From contig CAVRIV010000008.1 in assembly GCA_963721335.1 (NCBI GenBank), positions 806,001 to 870,000 of the forward strand: a DNA stretch of 64,000 nucleotides. Reading direction: 5' to 3'. Position 1 is the first letter of the stretch; every line of letters begins with the position of its first letter. This document shows positions 31,609 to 38,301 of the stretch, in pieces. The DNA is from CAVXDY01 sp963721335. GTDB taxonomy: Bacteria > Actinomycetota > Thermoleophilia > Miltoncostaeales > Miltoncostaeaceae. The translations under genes were made by a program, and so were the position numbers. The notes under the pieces are model-generated. The model saw only the letters and a program-made list of their open reading frames with translations, was not told the origin of the DNA and ran no database searches.

Positions 31609-31704
31609 CGTCCTTCCGGCTCGCGGTCTCACCAGGCCTCGTGGTCTACCGTGGCTCAGTATCGTCGGCGCACGATTCCAGACCCGGGACCGGGGCCCCG
31701 CGCC

Positions 31705-31985
31705 CTAGACGCCCAGGTCGATGACCCCGATGTCGTTCAGAAAGTGGGCGGAGTCGTACTCGACCCAGACGCCGGCGATCTTGCCGTCGCGGACCCGAAA
31801 GAAGTGGATGCCCGTGACCTGCACCTGCTCGCCGGTCGGCGCGCGGCCCATGAACTCGCCCGTGAACCGACCCGTGAAGGTCCAGCGCACAGCCGCGGCC
31901 CGCGCGTCGGCGACCAGGTCTTCAATGACCACGTGCTCGTCCGAGAGGGCAGACAGATAGGTGGCCTTGCGCCGGCGTGGGCCCT
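31705..31985 (-). pseudogene. SnoaL-like/ester cyclase remnant
   Basis: The C-terminal half of a SnoaL-like protein is clear: 'YLSALSDEHVVIEDLVAD', 'VRWTFTGRFTGEFMGRAPTG', 'GIHFFRVRDGKIAGVWVEYD'. The usual N-terminal ~60 residues ('...FF-W..GD...D.L...') are not found in any frame upstream; the frame stays open to a TAG near 32080 with unrelated Arg/Gly-rich sequence. No start codon precedes the conserved part except GTG 31932, inside it. A truncated copy lying just beyond a tRNA gene suggests decay of an acquired segment. Confidence 0.65.
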
Positions 31986-32249
31986 CGGGGCCGCCGAGAC
32001 GGCCACCCGAGCCCTGGGCGATGCCCTGGCCGCAGAGCCGAAGACGTACTCGCTCACACGGAAAGCGAGAGCAGTGCTAGGTGGCCTCGAGGTGGATCTC
32101 GACGCCGAGCCCAACCACGAGGACGAAACCCGCCTCAAACCCGGCCAAGGCACGGGCGATGGCGTCCTACTCGGCGAGATAGCCCAGCCGGACGAGGCCC
32201 GGCATTCGAAGGTCGTTCCGCACGACCTCCGGGGGGCCCACCGAGCCGC
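31986..32249. other. Non-coding or decayed sequence
   Basis: No intact gene. On the minus strand a frame reading 'RLGYLAE', then a TAG at about 32166-32168, then 'DAIARALAGFEAGFVLVVGLGVEIHLEAT' and a second TAG looks protein-like on both sides of the first stop, as if one short gene had gained a nonsense codon. I cannot name it. Confidence 0.3.
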
Positions 32250-32330
32250 TCAAGCCCTCCCGCGGAGGACGGACAGCAGGCCGATCACGGCCAGGACGAT
32301 TACGACGATCACGAGGATGGTCCAGAGCAT
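32250..32330 (-). CDS. Tiny membrane protein (26 residues, lmo0937-like)
   Basis: Reads 'MLWTILVIVVIVLAVIGLL' then 'SVLRGRA': one membrane helix and a basic tail, resembling the short 'MLWTIxVILxxLWLLG' proteins annotated as lmo0937-family membrane proteins. An AAGGAG SD lies 7 bases before ATG 32330, which is strong support for translation of such a short frame. Function unknown. It sits alone in an accessory-looking region. Confidence 0.65.
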   Translation of the reverse strand: MLWTILVIVVIVLAVIGLLSVLRGRA

Positions 32331-32657
32331 GTGCATCTCCTTTATGAGAGCAGCGAGCTGATTCGTGGACCGTCCCTTCCCGCCCGGGCGTCGGTTGAAT
32401 CCAGTGAAATGCTGGGGCCGCTCCGGCGCCTCGGCGCGTTTGGCGAGGGGCACAGGCCCGCAGCACAAGAACCGGCGTTTGCGTTTCGGGTCGAGCGGTT
32501 TGATCCCGCCGTTTACACCAAGGATCAGCTGGTCGAACGCCCCGATGCACGACCGCGACGAGGACTTCACCCAGCCACCCGTCTCGGCCTGGTGGGAGCC
32601 TCGGAGGGCTGGTGGACCACGAGGTTCAGGGAGCGACGGCACGGGTACCCATTCGGG
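32331..32657. other. Intergenic region without a convincing gene
   Basis: Slightly less GC-rich than the rest. Contains the SD and presumed promoter of the minus-strand tiny membrane protein. A 103-codon plus-strand frame (32365-32676) has unlikely composition and no SD, so I do not call it. Nothing else seen. Confidence 0.4.
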
Positions 32658-32900
32658 ATGGGGAACGAGCACATAGTCCTCATCCACGCTGGGGGAGCCT
32701 GGAGCCACCAGGAGCACATGGACGATCTGCTTGCGGCTCTGGATGCGCGTCGCGAGCTGGTCGAGCCGGCGGTGGGTTTCACGGTGCGCCGGGACCTGGC
32801 CGCCGTGAGCCTGTGGGTGAAGGCGGACGCGAAGGCGACGGCCAGGGAGATCGCCAGCCGTGCGCTCGTCGAGGAGATGGGCCAGCTCCGGTTGGTCTGA
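32658..32900 (+). CDS. Hypothetical protein of 80 residues
   Basis: Starts ATG 32658 and reads 'MGNEHIVLIHAGGAWSHQEH', 'DDLLAALDARRELVEPAVGF', 'AAVSLWVKADAKATARE'. Codon use and hydrophobic pattern (alternating strand-helix-strand) look like a real small alpha/beta protein, and other frames here are poor. I do not recognise the family. No good SD; a TACCCAT lies 6 bases upstream, close to the leaderless spacing. Stop TGA 32898-32900. Confidence 0.5.
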   Translation: MGNEHIVLIHAGGAWSHQEHMDDLLAALDARRELVEPAVGFTVRRDLAAVSLWVKADAKATAREIASRALVEEMGQLRLV

Positions 32901-33047
32901 GCCCTCGAGCCCGAGCCGCTTCCGACCGTTCACCGGCCGGGGACCCCCCGCGGTCGAAGTCGTCGCAGGCCGCGGTCTACACTTGGCGCCACGAGCTGCT
33001 CGTCCGTGGATGAGCCGCTCGGGTGGCCGATCGGAAGGGAGCGCACG

Positions 33048-33176
33048 ATGGAGATCGGGCGACCGGTGCGGATCCACATCGTCGAGCCGCTCGAGGATCC
33101 CGTGCCCAGAGAGTCGCCGACGGAGCCGGCCCCCGAACCACCTCGCGAGGCGCCCGCCACAGCACCGACGCCGTGA
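33048..33176 (+). CDS. 42-residue acidic/proline-rich peptide coupled to the next gene
   Basis: 'MEIGRPVRIHIVEPLEDPVP' followed by a Pro/Glu/Ala tail. AAGGGAG lies 7 bases before ATG 33048. Its TGA overlaps the GTG of the next gene (GTGA), so the two are co-translated. I recall similar short peptides of the form 'VRxHxVEPLEDPVP' in actinobacteria, but cannot verify a family. Proline-rich and probably unstructured beyond the first 18 residues. Confidence 0.6.
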   Translation: MEIGRPVRIHIVEPLEDPVPRESPTEPAPEPPREAPATAPTP

Positions 33177-33724
33177 GTCTCGCCCCTGACTACGCCGGCC
33201 CGCTCATCGGCTGGCGGACGTGGGCGGCGGTCGAGGAAGGGGGCGGCCTCATGCTGCGCAGCACGGTCTACAAGAGCCGCTGGCCCCCGGGGCAGCAGCT
33301 CGGGGCCGCCTGCGCCTATCGTGCCCGCTTTGGGGTGATCGGCCGCGTCGTTCCCATCGAGGCGCACGAGGCTCCGGGCGAGGGCTGTACGTGCGGCATC
33401 TATGCGGCGCGCAACCCTGAGCTGGCCCTGCGCTACCTGGGGCGCTTCGGTCTGCTTCGCGGGGACAAGGCCGCCCTCATCGGTCAGGTCGCGCTCTGGG
33501 GCCGGGTCATCGAGTATGAGCACGGCTGGCGGGCCGCCCTCGCCTACCCGAAGCGTCTCTACCTGCTGCGGGCCCGCTCCTCGCGGCGGGGACGGGACGC
33601 CCACGAGCTGGCCGTCGCGCTCGCGGGCTACGCAGTCCCGGTCGAGGTCGTGGAGGCGCGCACGATGGAAGCGCTGCTCTCCGCTGTGGTTGCGGGGGAG
33701 GACGTCTTCTCCAGCGCGGACTAG
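33173..33724 (+). CDS. Conserved hypothetical protein with HEAPGEGCTCGIYA motif
   Basis: 183 residues from GTG 33173. 'YAGPLIGWRTWAAV' and 'STVYKSRWPPGQQL' near the start, then 'EAPGEGCTCGIYAARNPELA' with a CxC, then 'GQVALWGRVIEYEHGWRAALAYPKRLYLL' and a C-terminal helix-strand. The pattern 'GxVxLWGxVxExExGxRAxxAYP' is one I associate with uncharacterised actinobacterial proteins that occur in several copies per genome; no function is known to me. The frame is open back to 33023, but overlap with the peptide stop marks the start. Confidence 0.7.
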   Translation: MSLAPDYAGPLIGWRTWAAVEEGGGLMLRSTVYKSRWPPGQQLGAACAYRARFGVIGRVVPIEAHEAPGEGCTCGIYAARNPELALRYLGRFGLLRGDKAALIGQVALWGRVIEYEHGWRAALAYPKRLYLLRARSSRRGRDAHELAVALAGYAVPVEVVEARTMEALLSAVVAGEDVFSSAD

Positions 33725-33746
33725 ATCGCGCACCCCACCCTGGGGC

Positions 33747-34325
33747 TCAACCGCCCCGGCCGCCCCCACTCCGGGACAGGCGCCGCCCTGCGCTGAGGAC
33801 CGCCGCGAGCAGCGCCAGCACCAGGAGGAGCGCGAGCAGCGGCAGCGCGAAGGCGAGGACGGTCAGGGCGAGCGAGGCCGCGTCCTCACCGAGCGACAGG
33901 AACGGGTTGCCGAGGCCGGCCGTCGTCGCCGTGGACGCCGGGCGCAGCGCCGCGCGCCCGCTGTGGAGCGTCTCGGCCGTGGCCGCGCCGAGGACGGCGG
34001 CGACCGCGGCGGGGATGCCGGTCTCGAGGTCGGTCTGGGCCACGAACAGCAGAGCGCCCGCGACCGGGTGGATCACGGTGCCGGCGATGTGGAGCACGTG
34101 GTCGACGCCGGGCACCTTGTCGCCGACGAAGTCGGCCAGGAAGAGCACGGCGAGCACGGCGATGCCCGCGTTCCCCGAGAGCGAGGAGACCGGCTCGCCG
34201 AGGTCCACGACGTCGAGCCGCTCGAGCACCGCGCCGAGAAGCAGCGGCAGGTAGGCGTTCAGCCCGGCGGCGCCGGCAAGGCCGACCGCGGCGAAGACGC
34301 TCCCGATGGCGGAGGCGACGTCCAC
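33747..34325 (-). CDS. DUF4126 membrane protein
   Basis: 192 residues. 'GLAGAAGLNAYLPLLLGAVLERLDVVDL' and 'LFLADFVGDKVPGVDHVLHIAGTVIHPVAGALL' are diagnostic of DUF4126, a membrane family without known function. Four to five helices, Arg/Gly tail. GTG 34325 has a TAGAGT nine bases upstream on the minus strand. Convergent with the CTCGIYA-motif gene. Confidence 0.85.
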   Translation of the reverse strand: MDVASAIGSVFAAVGLAGAAGLNAYLPLLLGAVLERLDVVDLGEPVSSLSGNAGIAVLAVLFLADFVGDKVPGVDHVLHIAGTVIHPVAGALLFVAQTDLETGIPAAVAAVLGAATAETLHSGRAALRPASTATTAGLGNPFLSLGEDAASLALTVLAFALPLLALLLVLALLAAVLSAGRRLSRSGGGRGG

Positions 34326-34429
34326 CCTGGCCCGACTCTAACGGCGCGCCGGGGTGGTCAGACGAGGCCGATCCGGTGCTCACGGGCCGGAGCCGTGCGC
34401 GTCGCGTGCGCACGGCCCCGGCCCGGACG

Positions 34430-35917
34430 TCAGGAGCTCGAACCCTCCGAGGCGGTCTCCGCCACCACCGCCTCGACCGGCGCCTCGGCACTGCGCGAGG
34501 AGCGGACGAGGGCCAGCACGGCGAGCGCGCCGGCCACCGCGAGCCCGACCCCCGCATAGAGGGCGATCTGGAAGCCCTCGGTCAGCGCCTCCGCCTGGGG
34601 CGTGCCGCCGGCTGCGAGGTCCTCCGTGCGCGTGATGGCGAGGGTCGACATGACCGCGACCCCCAGCGCACCGCCGATCTGCTGGGTGGTGTTCGACAGG
34701 CCCGACGCCAGGCCCGCGTCGCGCTCCGACACGCCCTCGAGGGCGCCGATCGAGAAGGCGACGAAGGCGAGGCCGAGGCCGAAGCCGGTGATCAGGAGGC
34801 CCGGCAGCAGGTCGCTGACGTACGAGCCGTCCGCCGGGATCTGGGCGAGCAGCAGCACGCCCAGCGCGAACACGAGCAGGCCCGCCACCATCGGGGTTCG
34901 CGGCCCGATCCGCGTGACCAGCATCGAGCCTCCGACCGACGCGACGAACGCGGCCAGCGAGGTGGCGAGGTAGGCGAGGCCGGTCTCGAGCGGCGAGTAC
35001 TGGACCACCTGCTGCATGTAGAGCGTCAGGATGAAGAACATCCCGAACATGGCGCCGCCGAGGGCGAAGCCGGCCACGTTCGAGCCGGTCACCGCGCGGA
35101 TGCGGAAGATCGAGAACGGCATGATCGGAGCCCGCGAGCGCAGCTCGATGGCGACGAAGATCGCCATGAGCACCGCCGAGCCGACCAGTCGGCCGATCGT
35201 GGTGACCGAGCTCCAGCCCTCCGAGGAGGCCTCGACCAGCGCGTACACCAGCAGGGCCAATGACGCGGTGATCGAGACTCCGCCGGCGAGGTCGAAGCGC
35301 CGGTGGGCCGACTCCGCGCGGCTCTCGCGCAGCAGGAACGGGGCCGACGCGATCACCGCGAGGCCGACCGGAACGTTCAGCAGGAAGATCCACTCCCAAC
35401 CGATCGTGTCGGTGAAGACGCCGCCGAGGAGCACGCCGACGGTGCCGCCCGAGGCGCCCACGGCGCCCCAGATGCCGAGCGCCTTGTTGCGCTCTGAGCC
35501 CTCCGCGAAGGTCGTCATGAGGATCGACAGGGCCGCCGGGGTCATCACCGCGGCGCCGATCCCCTGGAAGGCGCGCGCGCCGATCAGGGTCGCCTCGGTC
35601 GTCGCGAGGCCGGCGATCAGCGAGGCCACTGCGAAGAGGGCGACGCCGGTGATGAACACGCGCCGGCGACCGACCAGGTCAGCGATGCGCCCTCCGAGCA
35701 GCAGCAGGCCGCCGAAGGTCAGGGCGTAGGCGCTGACCACCCACTGGAGGTTCTTCTGAGAGAAGTCGAGGTCGACCTGGATGGTCGGGAGAGCGACGTT
35801 CACGATCGCGACGTCGAGGATGACCATGAAGAACGCCGCGCAGAGGGCGGCGAGGCCGAGCCACTTGCGGCGTGCGGTCGGGTCGGCGTCGTGGGCGGAC
35901 GTGACGGAGGTGCTCAT
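34430..35917 (-). CDS. MFS drug exporter, DHA2 (EmrB/QacA, 14-helix) family
   Basis: 495 residues, about 14 membrane helices. Signatures: 'MVILDVAIVNVALPTIQVDL' in helix 1 (DxxIVNVALP), 'LLGGRIADLVGRRRVF' (motif A), 'RAFQGIGAAVMTPAAL' (motif B/C region). Exports lipophilic drugs or cations by proton antiport (family knowledge). ATG 35917 overlaps the TetR stop (ATGA), so it is co-transcribed with, and almost surely controlled by, that repressor. Confidence 0.92.
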   Translation of the reverse strand: MSTSVTSAHDADPTARRKWLGLAALCAAFFMVILDVAIVNVALPTIQVDLDFSQKNLQWVVSAYALTFGGLLLLGGRIADLVGRRRVFITGVALFAVASLIAGLATTEATLIGARAFQGIGAAVMTPAALSILMTTFAEGSERNKALGIWGAVGASGGTVGVLLGGVFTDTIGWEWIFLLNVPVGLAVIASAPFLLRESRAESAHRRFDLAGGVSITASLALLVYALVEASSEGWSSVTTIGRLVGSAVLMAIFVAIELRSRAPIMPFSIFRIRAVTGSNVAGFALGGAMFGMFFILTLYMQQVVQYSPLETGLAYLATSLAAFVASVGGSMLVTRIGPRTPMVAGLLVFALGVLLLAQIPADGSYVSDLLPGLLITGFGLGLAFVAFSIGALEGVSERDAGLASGLSNTTQQIGGALGVAVMSTLAITRTEDLAAGGTPQAEALTEGFQIALYAGVGLAVAGALAVLALVRSSRSAEAPVEAVVAETASEGSSS

Positions 35918-36558
35918 GGGTGGCTCCCTTCTGCGGCCCTCGCGGGCGATCTGTGGATATCGGGGTCGGCGCCGACCAGGCGCAATGCCATCGGGGCGAT
36001 GTCGGCAACGGCGGCCGGGTCGTCAGCCGTCTTGACCATCACCGACAGGCCCTCGACGTAGGCGACGAGGGCGCGCGCGGCGCGATCGGTGTCGGTCGGG
36101 GGGATCTCGCCGGCCGCGACCGCGTCGTCGAGGGCGATCCGGAGCAGGCCGGCCCACTCCTCGAAGAGGCGCTCCAGGCGCTCGCGCAGCACCTCGTCCA
36201 CGCAGGAGAGCTCGACGGCGAGGTTGCCGAAGGAGCACCCGGGCGTGACCCCCAGCGCGCTCTTCAGCTCGAACTGGGTCGCGAGGCCGCGTTCGATGAA
36301 CTGGCGGAGGCGCTCGAGGGGCGCCAGGTCGCTGGTCATGAGGGCCTGCAGCCGGCCGGCACCGAGCTCCTGCCAGCGGTCGTCGATGACCGCGAGCGCG
36401 AGGTCCTGCTTGGAGGGGAAGAAGTGGTAGAAGCTCCCCTTCTGGACGCCCGCCGTCTCGCAGATCTCGCTGACCCCGACGTCGGTGTAGCTGCGCCGGT
36501 GCCAGAGGTCTCCGGCGGCTCCGATCAGGCGCTCGCGCGCGTCGCTCGTTCGCCCCAT
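35914..36558 (-). CDS. TetR-family transcriptional repressor
   Basis: 214 residues. N-terminal HTH: 'RERLIGAAGDLWHRRSYTDVGVSEICETAGVQKGSFYHFFPSKQDLALAV', the classic TetR recognition helix. The C-terminal ligand domain resembles TetR_C_6-like members ('ALGVTPGCSFGNLAVELS'). The frame is open to 36609, but ATG 36558 after AGAGAGAAGAAG begins at homology; the extra 17 residues would be encoded by the operator. First gene of a tetR-MFS operon; two operator copies lie directly upstream. Confidence 0.92.
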   Translation of the reverse strand: MGRTSDARERLIGAAGDLWHRRSYTDVGVSEICETAGVQKGSFYHFFPSKQDLALAVIDDRWQELGAGRLQALMTSDLAPLERLRQFIERGLATQFELKSALGVTPGCSFGNLAVELSCVDEVLRERLERLFEEWAGLLRIALDDAVAAGEIPPTDTDRAARALVAYVEGLSVMVKTADDPAAVADIAPMALRLVGADPDIHRSPARAAEGSHP

Positions 36559-36580
36559 TCGCACTTCTTCTCTCTCTAGA

Positions 36581-36612
36581 CGACCGGTCAACTTGAAACG
36601 ACCGGTCAACTA
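36581..36612. promoter_or_regulatory. Twin TetR operator: two ACGACCGGTCAACT copies 18 bp apart
   Basis: Identical 14-mers at 36581-36594 and 36599-36612, each holding the palindrome GACCGGTC. On the minus strand each reads AGTTGACCGGTCGT, so each contains a TTGACC that could also act as -35. Two turns apart (18 bp) suits cooperative binding of two dimers, autorepressing tetR-MFS. Confidence 0.75.
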
Positions 36613-36661
36613 TTTACACCCAAGGGCGGGTGGCGTCAACCCCTGGGGCCTCGGGTTGAGG

Positions 36662-37501
36662 TCAGAGGGCGTCGTTGAGCACAGCGTCGAAGCGGGCGGC
36701 GATTCCTGTCGCCGCCTTCCTGACGGGATCGTCTTCTGCCGCGGCGATCAGCTCCGCTGCCGGGAACGATTGCGGCCTGATCCCGACGTCACCGTGCTCG
36801 GTGGTGAACCGCGCGCACGCATAGCCGTAGCCGACGAGACGAACCCACAGGAGCGGGAGCGCCGTCAGGTTCCCACGGCCCTCCGGGTTGCTGGAGCGCC
36901 GAAAGAAGACCTTGAGCGGACTCAGCGCCCCCATGTCGGCTTCGGTGACGGCGAACTCGTTGTACGTCATCACGCGCCGTCGGGGCTCCTCGCCCGTGAT
37001 CAGGCTGAGGGCCATACCCCGAAGCGTCCCGCTGAAGAGGTGCTGGGCCTGGATGTCCCAGTCCTTGTCCTGCAGCGGCTCCGTCAGGACCTCGTCGCCA
37101 CTCAGCATCTCGTCGAAGCCCTCCTTGAGGCGGAGGAGGTCGACGGCGGCGGTGTCGATCGAGAAGTCGGCGTAGTTCATCTGGTCTTGAATCAACTCGG
37201 CCACGGCCAGCGGGCGGACGATGTAGTAGACGAACGTCTTGGCGTAGTACGAATCCGTCTTCATGTTCCACTGGCGTCCCGGATGGGCGGCGACGCGCCG
37301 GGCGAGATCCCGGCACGCGATGAGCAGCTGCAGTTGCAGGGGGCCGAGGGCTGCGTAGAGACGTTTGGCCGCGTCGAACCGGTACTGGACCTCGGCCTGG
37401 CGCTCGTTGAGGCGCCGCTGGGTGTAATAGCTCGCGACCGGCGAGACGATCGCCGCGACGACGGCCGACGAGAGCACCACCGCGAGTGTCTGCACCCTCA
37501 C
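36662..37501 (-). CDS. Membrane-anchored hypothetical protein
   Basis: 279 residues, not recognised. One N-terminal membrane helix ('TLAVVLSSAVVAAIVSPVAS') followed by 'YYTQRRLNERQAEVQYRFDAAKRLYAAL', a basic helix, then a soluble helical domain without known motifs ('YNEFAVTEADMGALSPLKVFF', 'LWVRLVGYGYACARF'). Resembles the general plan of hypothetical proteins sometimes found near defence or phage genes, but there is no such context here. GTG 37501 is the start; no SD. Codon use is a little less biased than its neighbours (more TAC/TTC and A-ending codons), consistent with transfer. Confidence 0.65.
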   Translation of the reverse strand: MRVQTLAVVLSSAVVAAIVSPVASYYTQRRLNERQAEVQYRFDAAKRLYAALGPLQLQLLIACRDLARRVAAHPGRQWNMKTDSYYAKTFVYYIVRPLAVAELIQDQMNYADFSIDTAAVDLLRLKEGFDEMLSGDEVLTEPLQDKDWDIQAQHLFSGTLRGMALSLITGEEPRRRVMTYNEFAVTEADMGALSPLKVFFRRSSNPEGRGNLTALPLLWVRLVGYGYACARFTTEHGDVGIRPQSFPAAELIAAAEDDPVRKAATGIAARFDAVLNDAL

Positions 37502-37597
37502 CGCCCCCTTCCCACCGGGTTGACGCGCGCTCGCCGTGTGGGCCGCGCCCGGAACGCGGGCTCGGCACCGAAGGACCGCCGAGAGCCTTTCACCCGC

Positions 37598-37617
37598 CGC
37601 TTAGCGGCCGCTTAGCG
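37598..37617. repeat. Short tandem repeat CGCTTAGCG x2
   Basis: CGCTTAGCG occurs at 37598-37606 and 37609-37617, separated by GC; the first copy sits in an inverted CCGC-TTA-GCGG. Possibly a protein-binding site; no more can be said. Confidence 0.35.
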
Positions 37618-37631
37618 AGGACGGCCCGACC

Positions 37632-37770
37632 ATGGTGAAGACCTCGGTGGGCTCCAAGGCCCCCATCGATCGGGGCCCTCGCGGCGGCAACGCTCTCGGC
37701 GGCGTGGTACTACCTGACGCCGCCGAGCCGCCGAGGTGGTGCCTGCCGTGAGCACGCGACCCCGAGATGA
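37632..37770 (+). pseudogene. Small membrane protein split by one extra base (tentative)
   Basis: From ATG 37632 the frame reads 'MVKTSVGSKAPI'; then the next frame gives 'IGALAAATLSAAWYYLTPPS' and 'RRGGACREHATPR', ending TGA 37768-37770. Joined across one extra base near 37668 this is a 45-residue single-helix membrane protein whose end overlaps the next gene's start. The alternative in-frame reading is Gly/Pro-rich and unconvincing. Tentative, but it fits the +1 pattern seen elsewhere. Confidence 0.35.
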
Positions 37771-38287
37771 CCGAGACGTGACGCACAGCCCAACCGAGAC
37801 GCCCGGGCCCCGACCGTCGCAGGCGCGTGACTACGCCGCGGGGATCTACGGGTCGATCGTGGCGACCGCGCTCGTGGGCGCGCTCCGGGAGACGGATGCC
37901 ACGGCCGGTGAGATGTCGGTGAGTGTGTTCGCGACGATGGTCGTCTTCTGGCTGGCTCACACCTGGGCGGCGATCTCCGGCGAGCGGATCGACGCCGGGC
38001 GAGCGCTCCCGCGTCAACGGATGCGGGCGCTCGCGAGCGAGGAGTGGCCGATGGTGGAGGCCGGCTTCGGGCCGGTGCTCGCGCTCGTCCTCGGCTGGGT
38101 CGGCGTGCTCGACGAGGACGTCGCGGCGACGATCGCCCTCGCGATCGGCATCATCCAGCTCTTCTCCTGGGGCTTCCTGCTCGGCCGGCGCATCTACGAC
38201 CGGTGGCTCGGCGCGGTGCTCGCCGGGCTCGCCAACGGCCTGCTCGGCATCGGCCTCGTCGCCCTGGAGATCGCCGTCAGCCACTGA
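37748..38287 (+). CDS. Integral membrane protein, unknown function
   Basis: 179 residues from GTG 37748 (GTG 37736 and 37778 also possible). After a polar ~25-residue tail come four helices: 'AGIYGSIVATALVGAL', 'VFATMVVFWLAHTWAAI', 'GPVLALVLGWVGVL' with the following acidic loop, and 'LAGLANGLLGIGLVALEIAV'. 'RDYAAGIYGSIVATALVGAL' and 'WLAHTWAAISGERI' recur in uncharacterised actinobacterial membrane proteins as far as I recall. No motif for transport or catalysis. Confidence 0.65.
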   Translation: MSTRPRDDRDVTHSPTETPGPRPSQARDYAAGIYGSIVATALVGALRETDATAGEMSVSVFATMVVFWLAHTWAAISGERIDAGRALPRQRMRALASEEWPMVEAGFGPVLALVLGWVGVLDEDVAATIALAIGIIQLFSWGFLLGRRIYDRWLGAVLAGLANGLLGIGLVALEIAVSH

Positions 38288-38301
38288 GCGGGCCGCGCCC
38301 C

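Noticed and set aside
32080..32210. TAG readthrough (recoding) in the split short frame
   Set aside because: Nothing supports pyrrolysine or suppression; a nonsense mutation in a decayed gene is simpler.
32365..32676. 103-codon plus-strand frame near the tiny membrane protein
   Set aside because: No SD or leaderless -10, odd composition, overlaps the better-supported gene at 32658.
33023..33172. Longer N-terminus for the CTCGIYA-motif protein
   Set aside because: The upstream frame is Arg/Asp/Gly-rich and overlaps an SD-led peptide gene; GTG 33173 coupled start is better.
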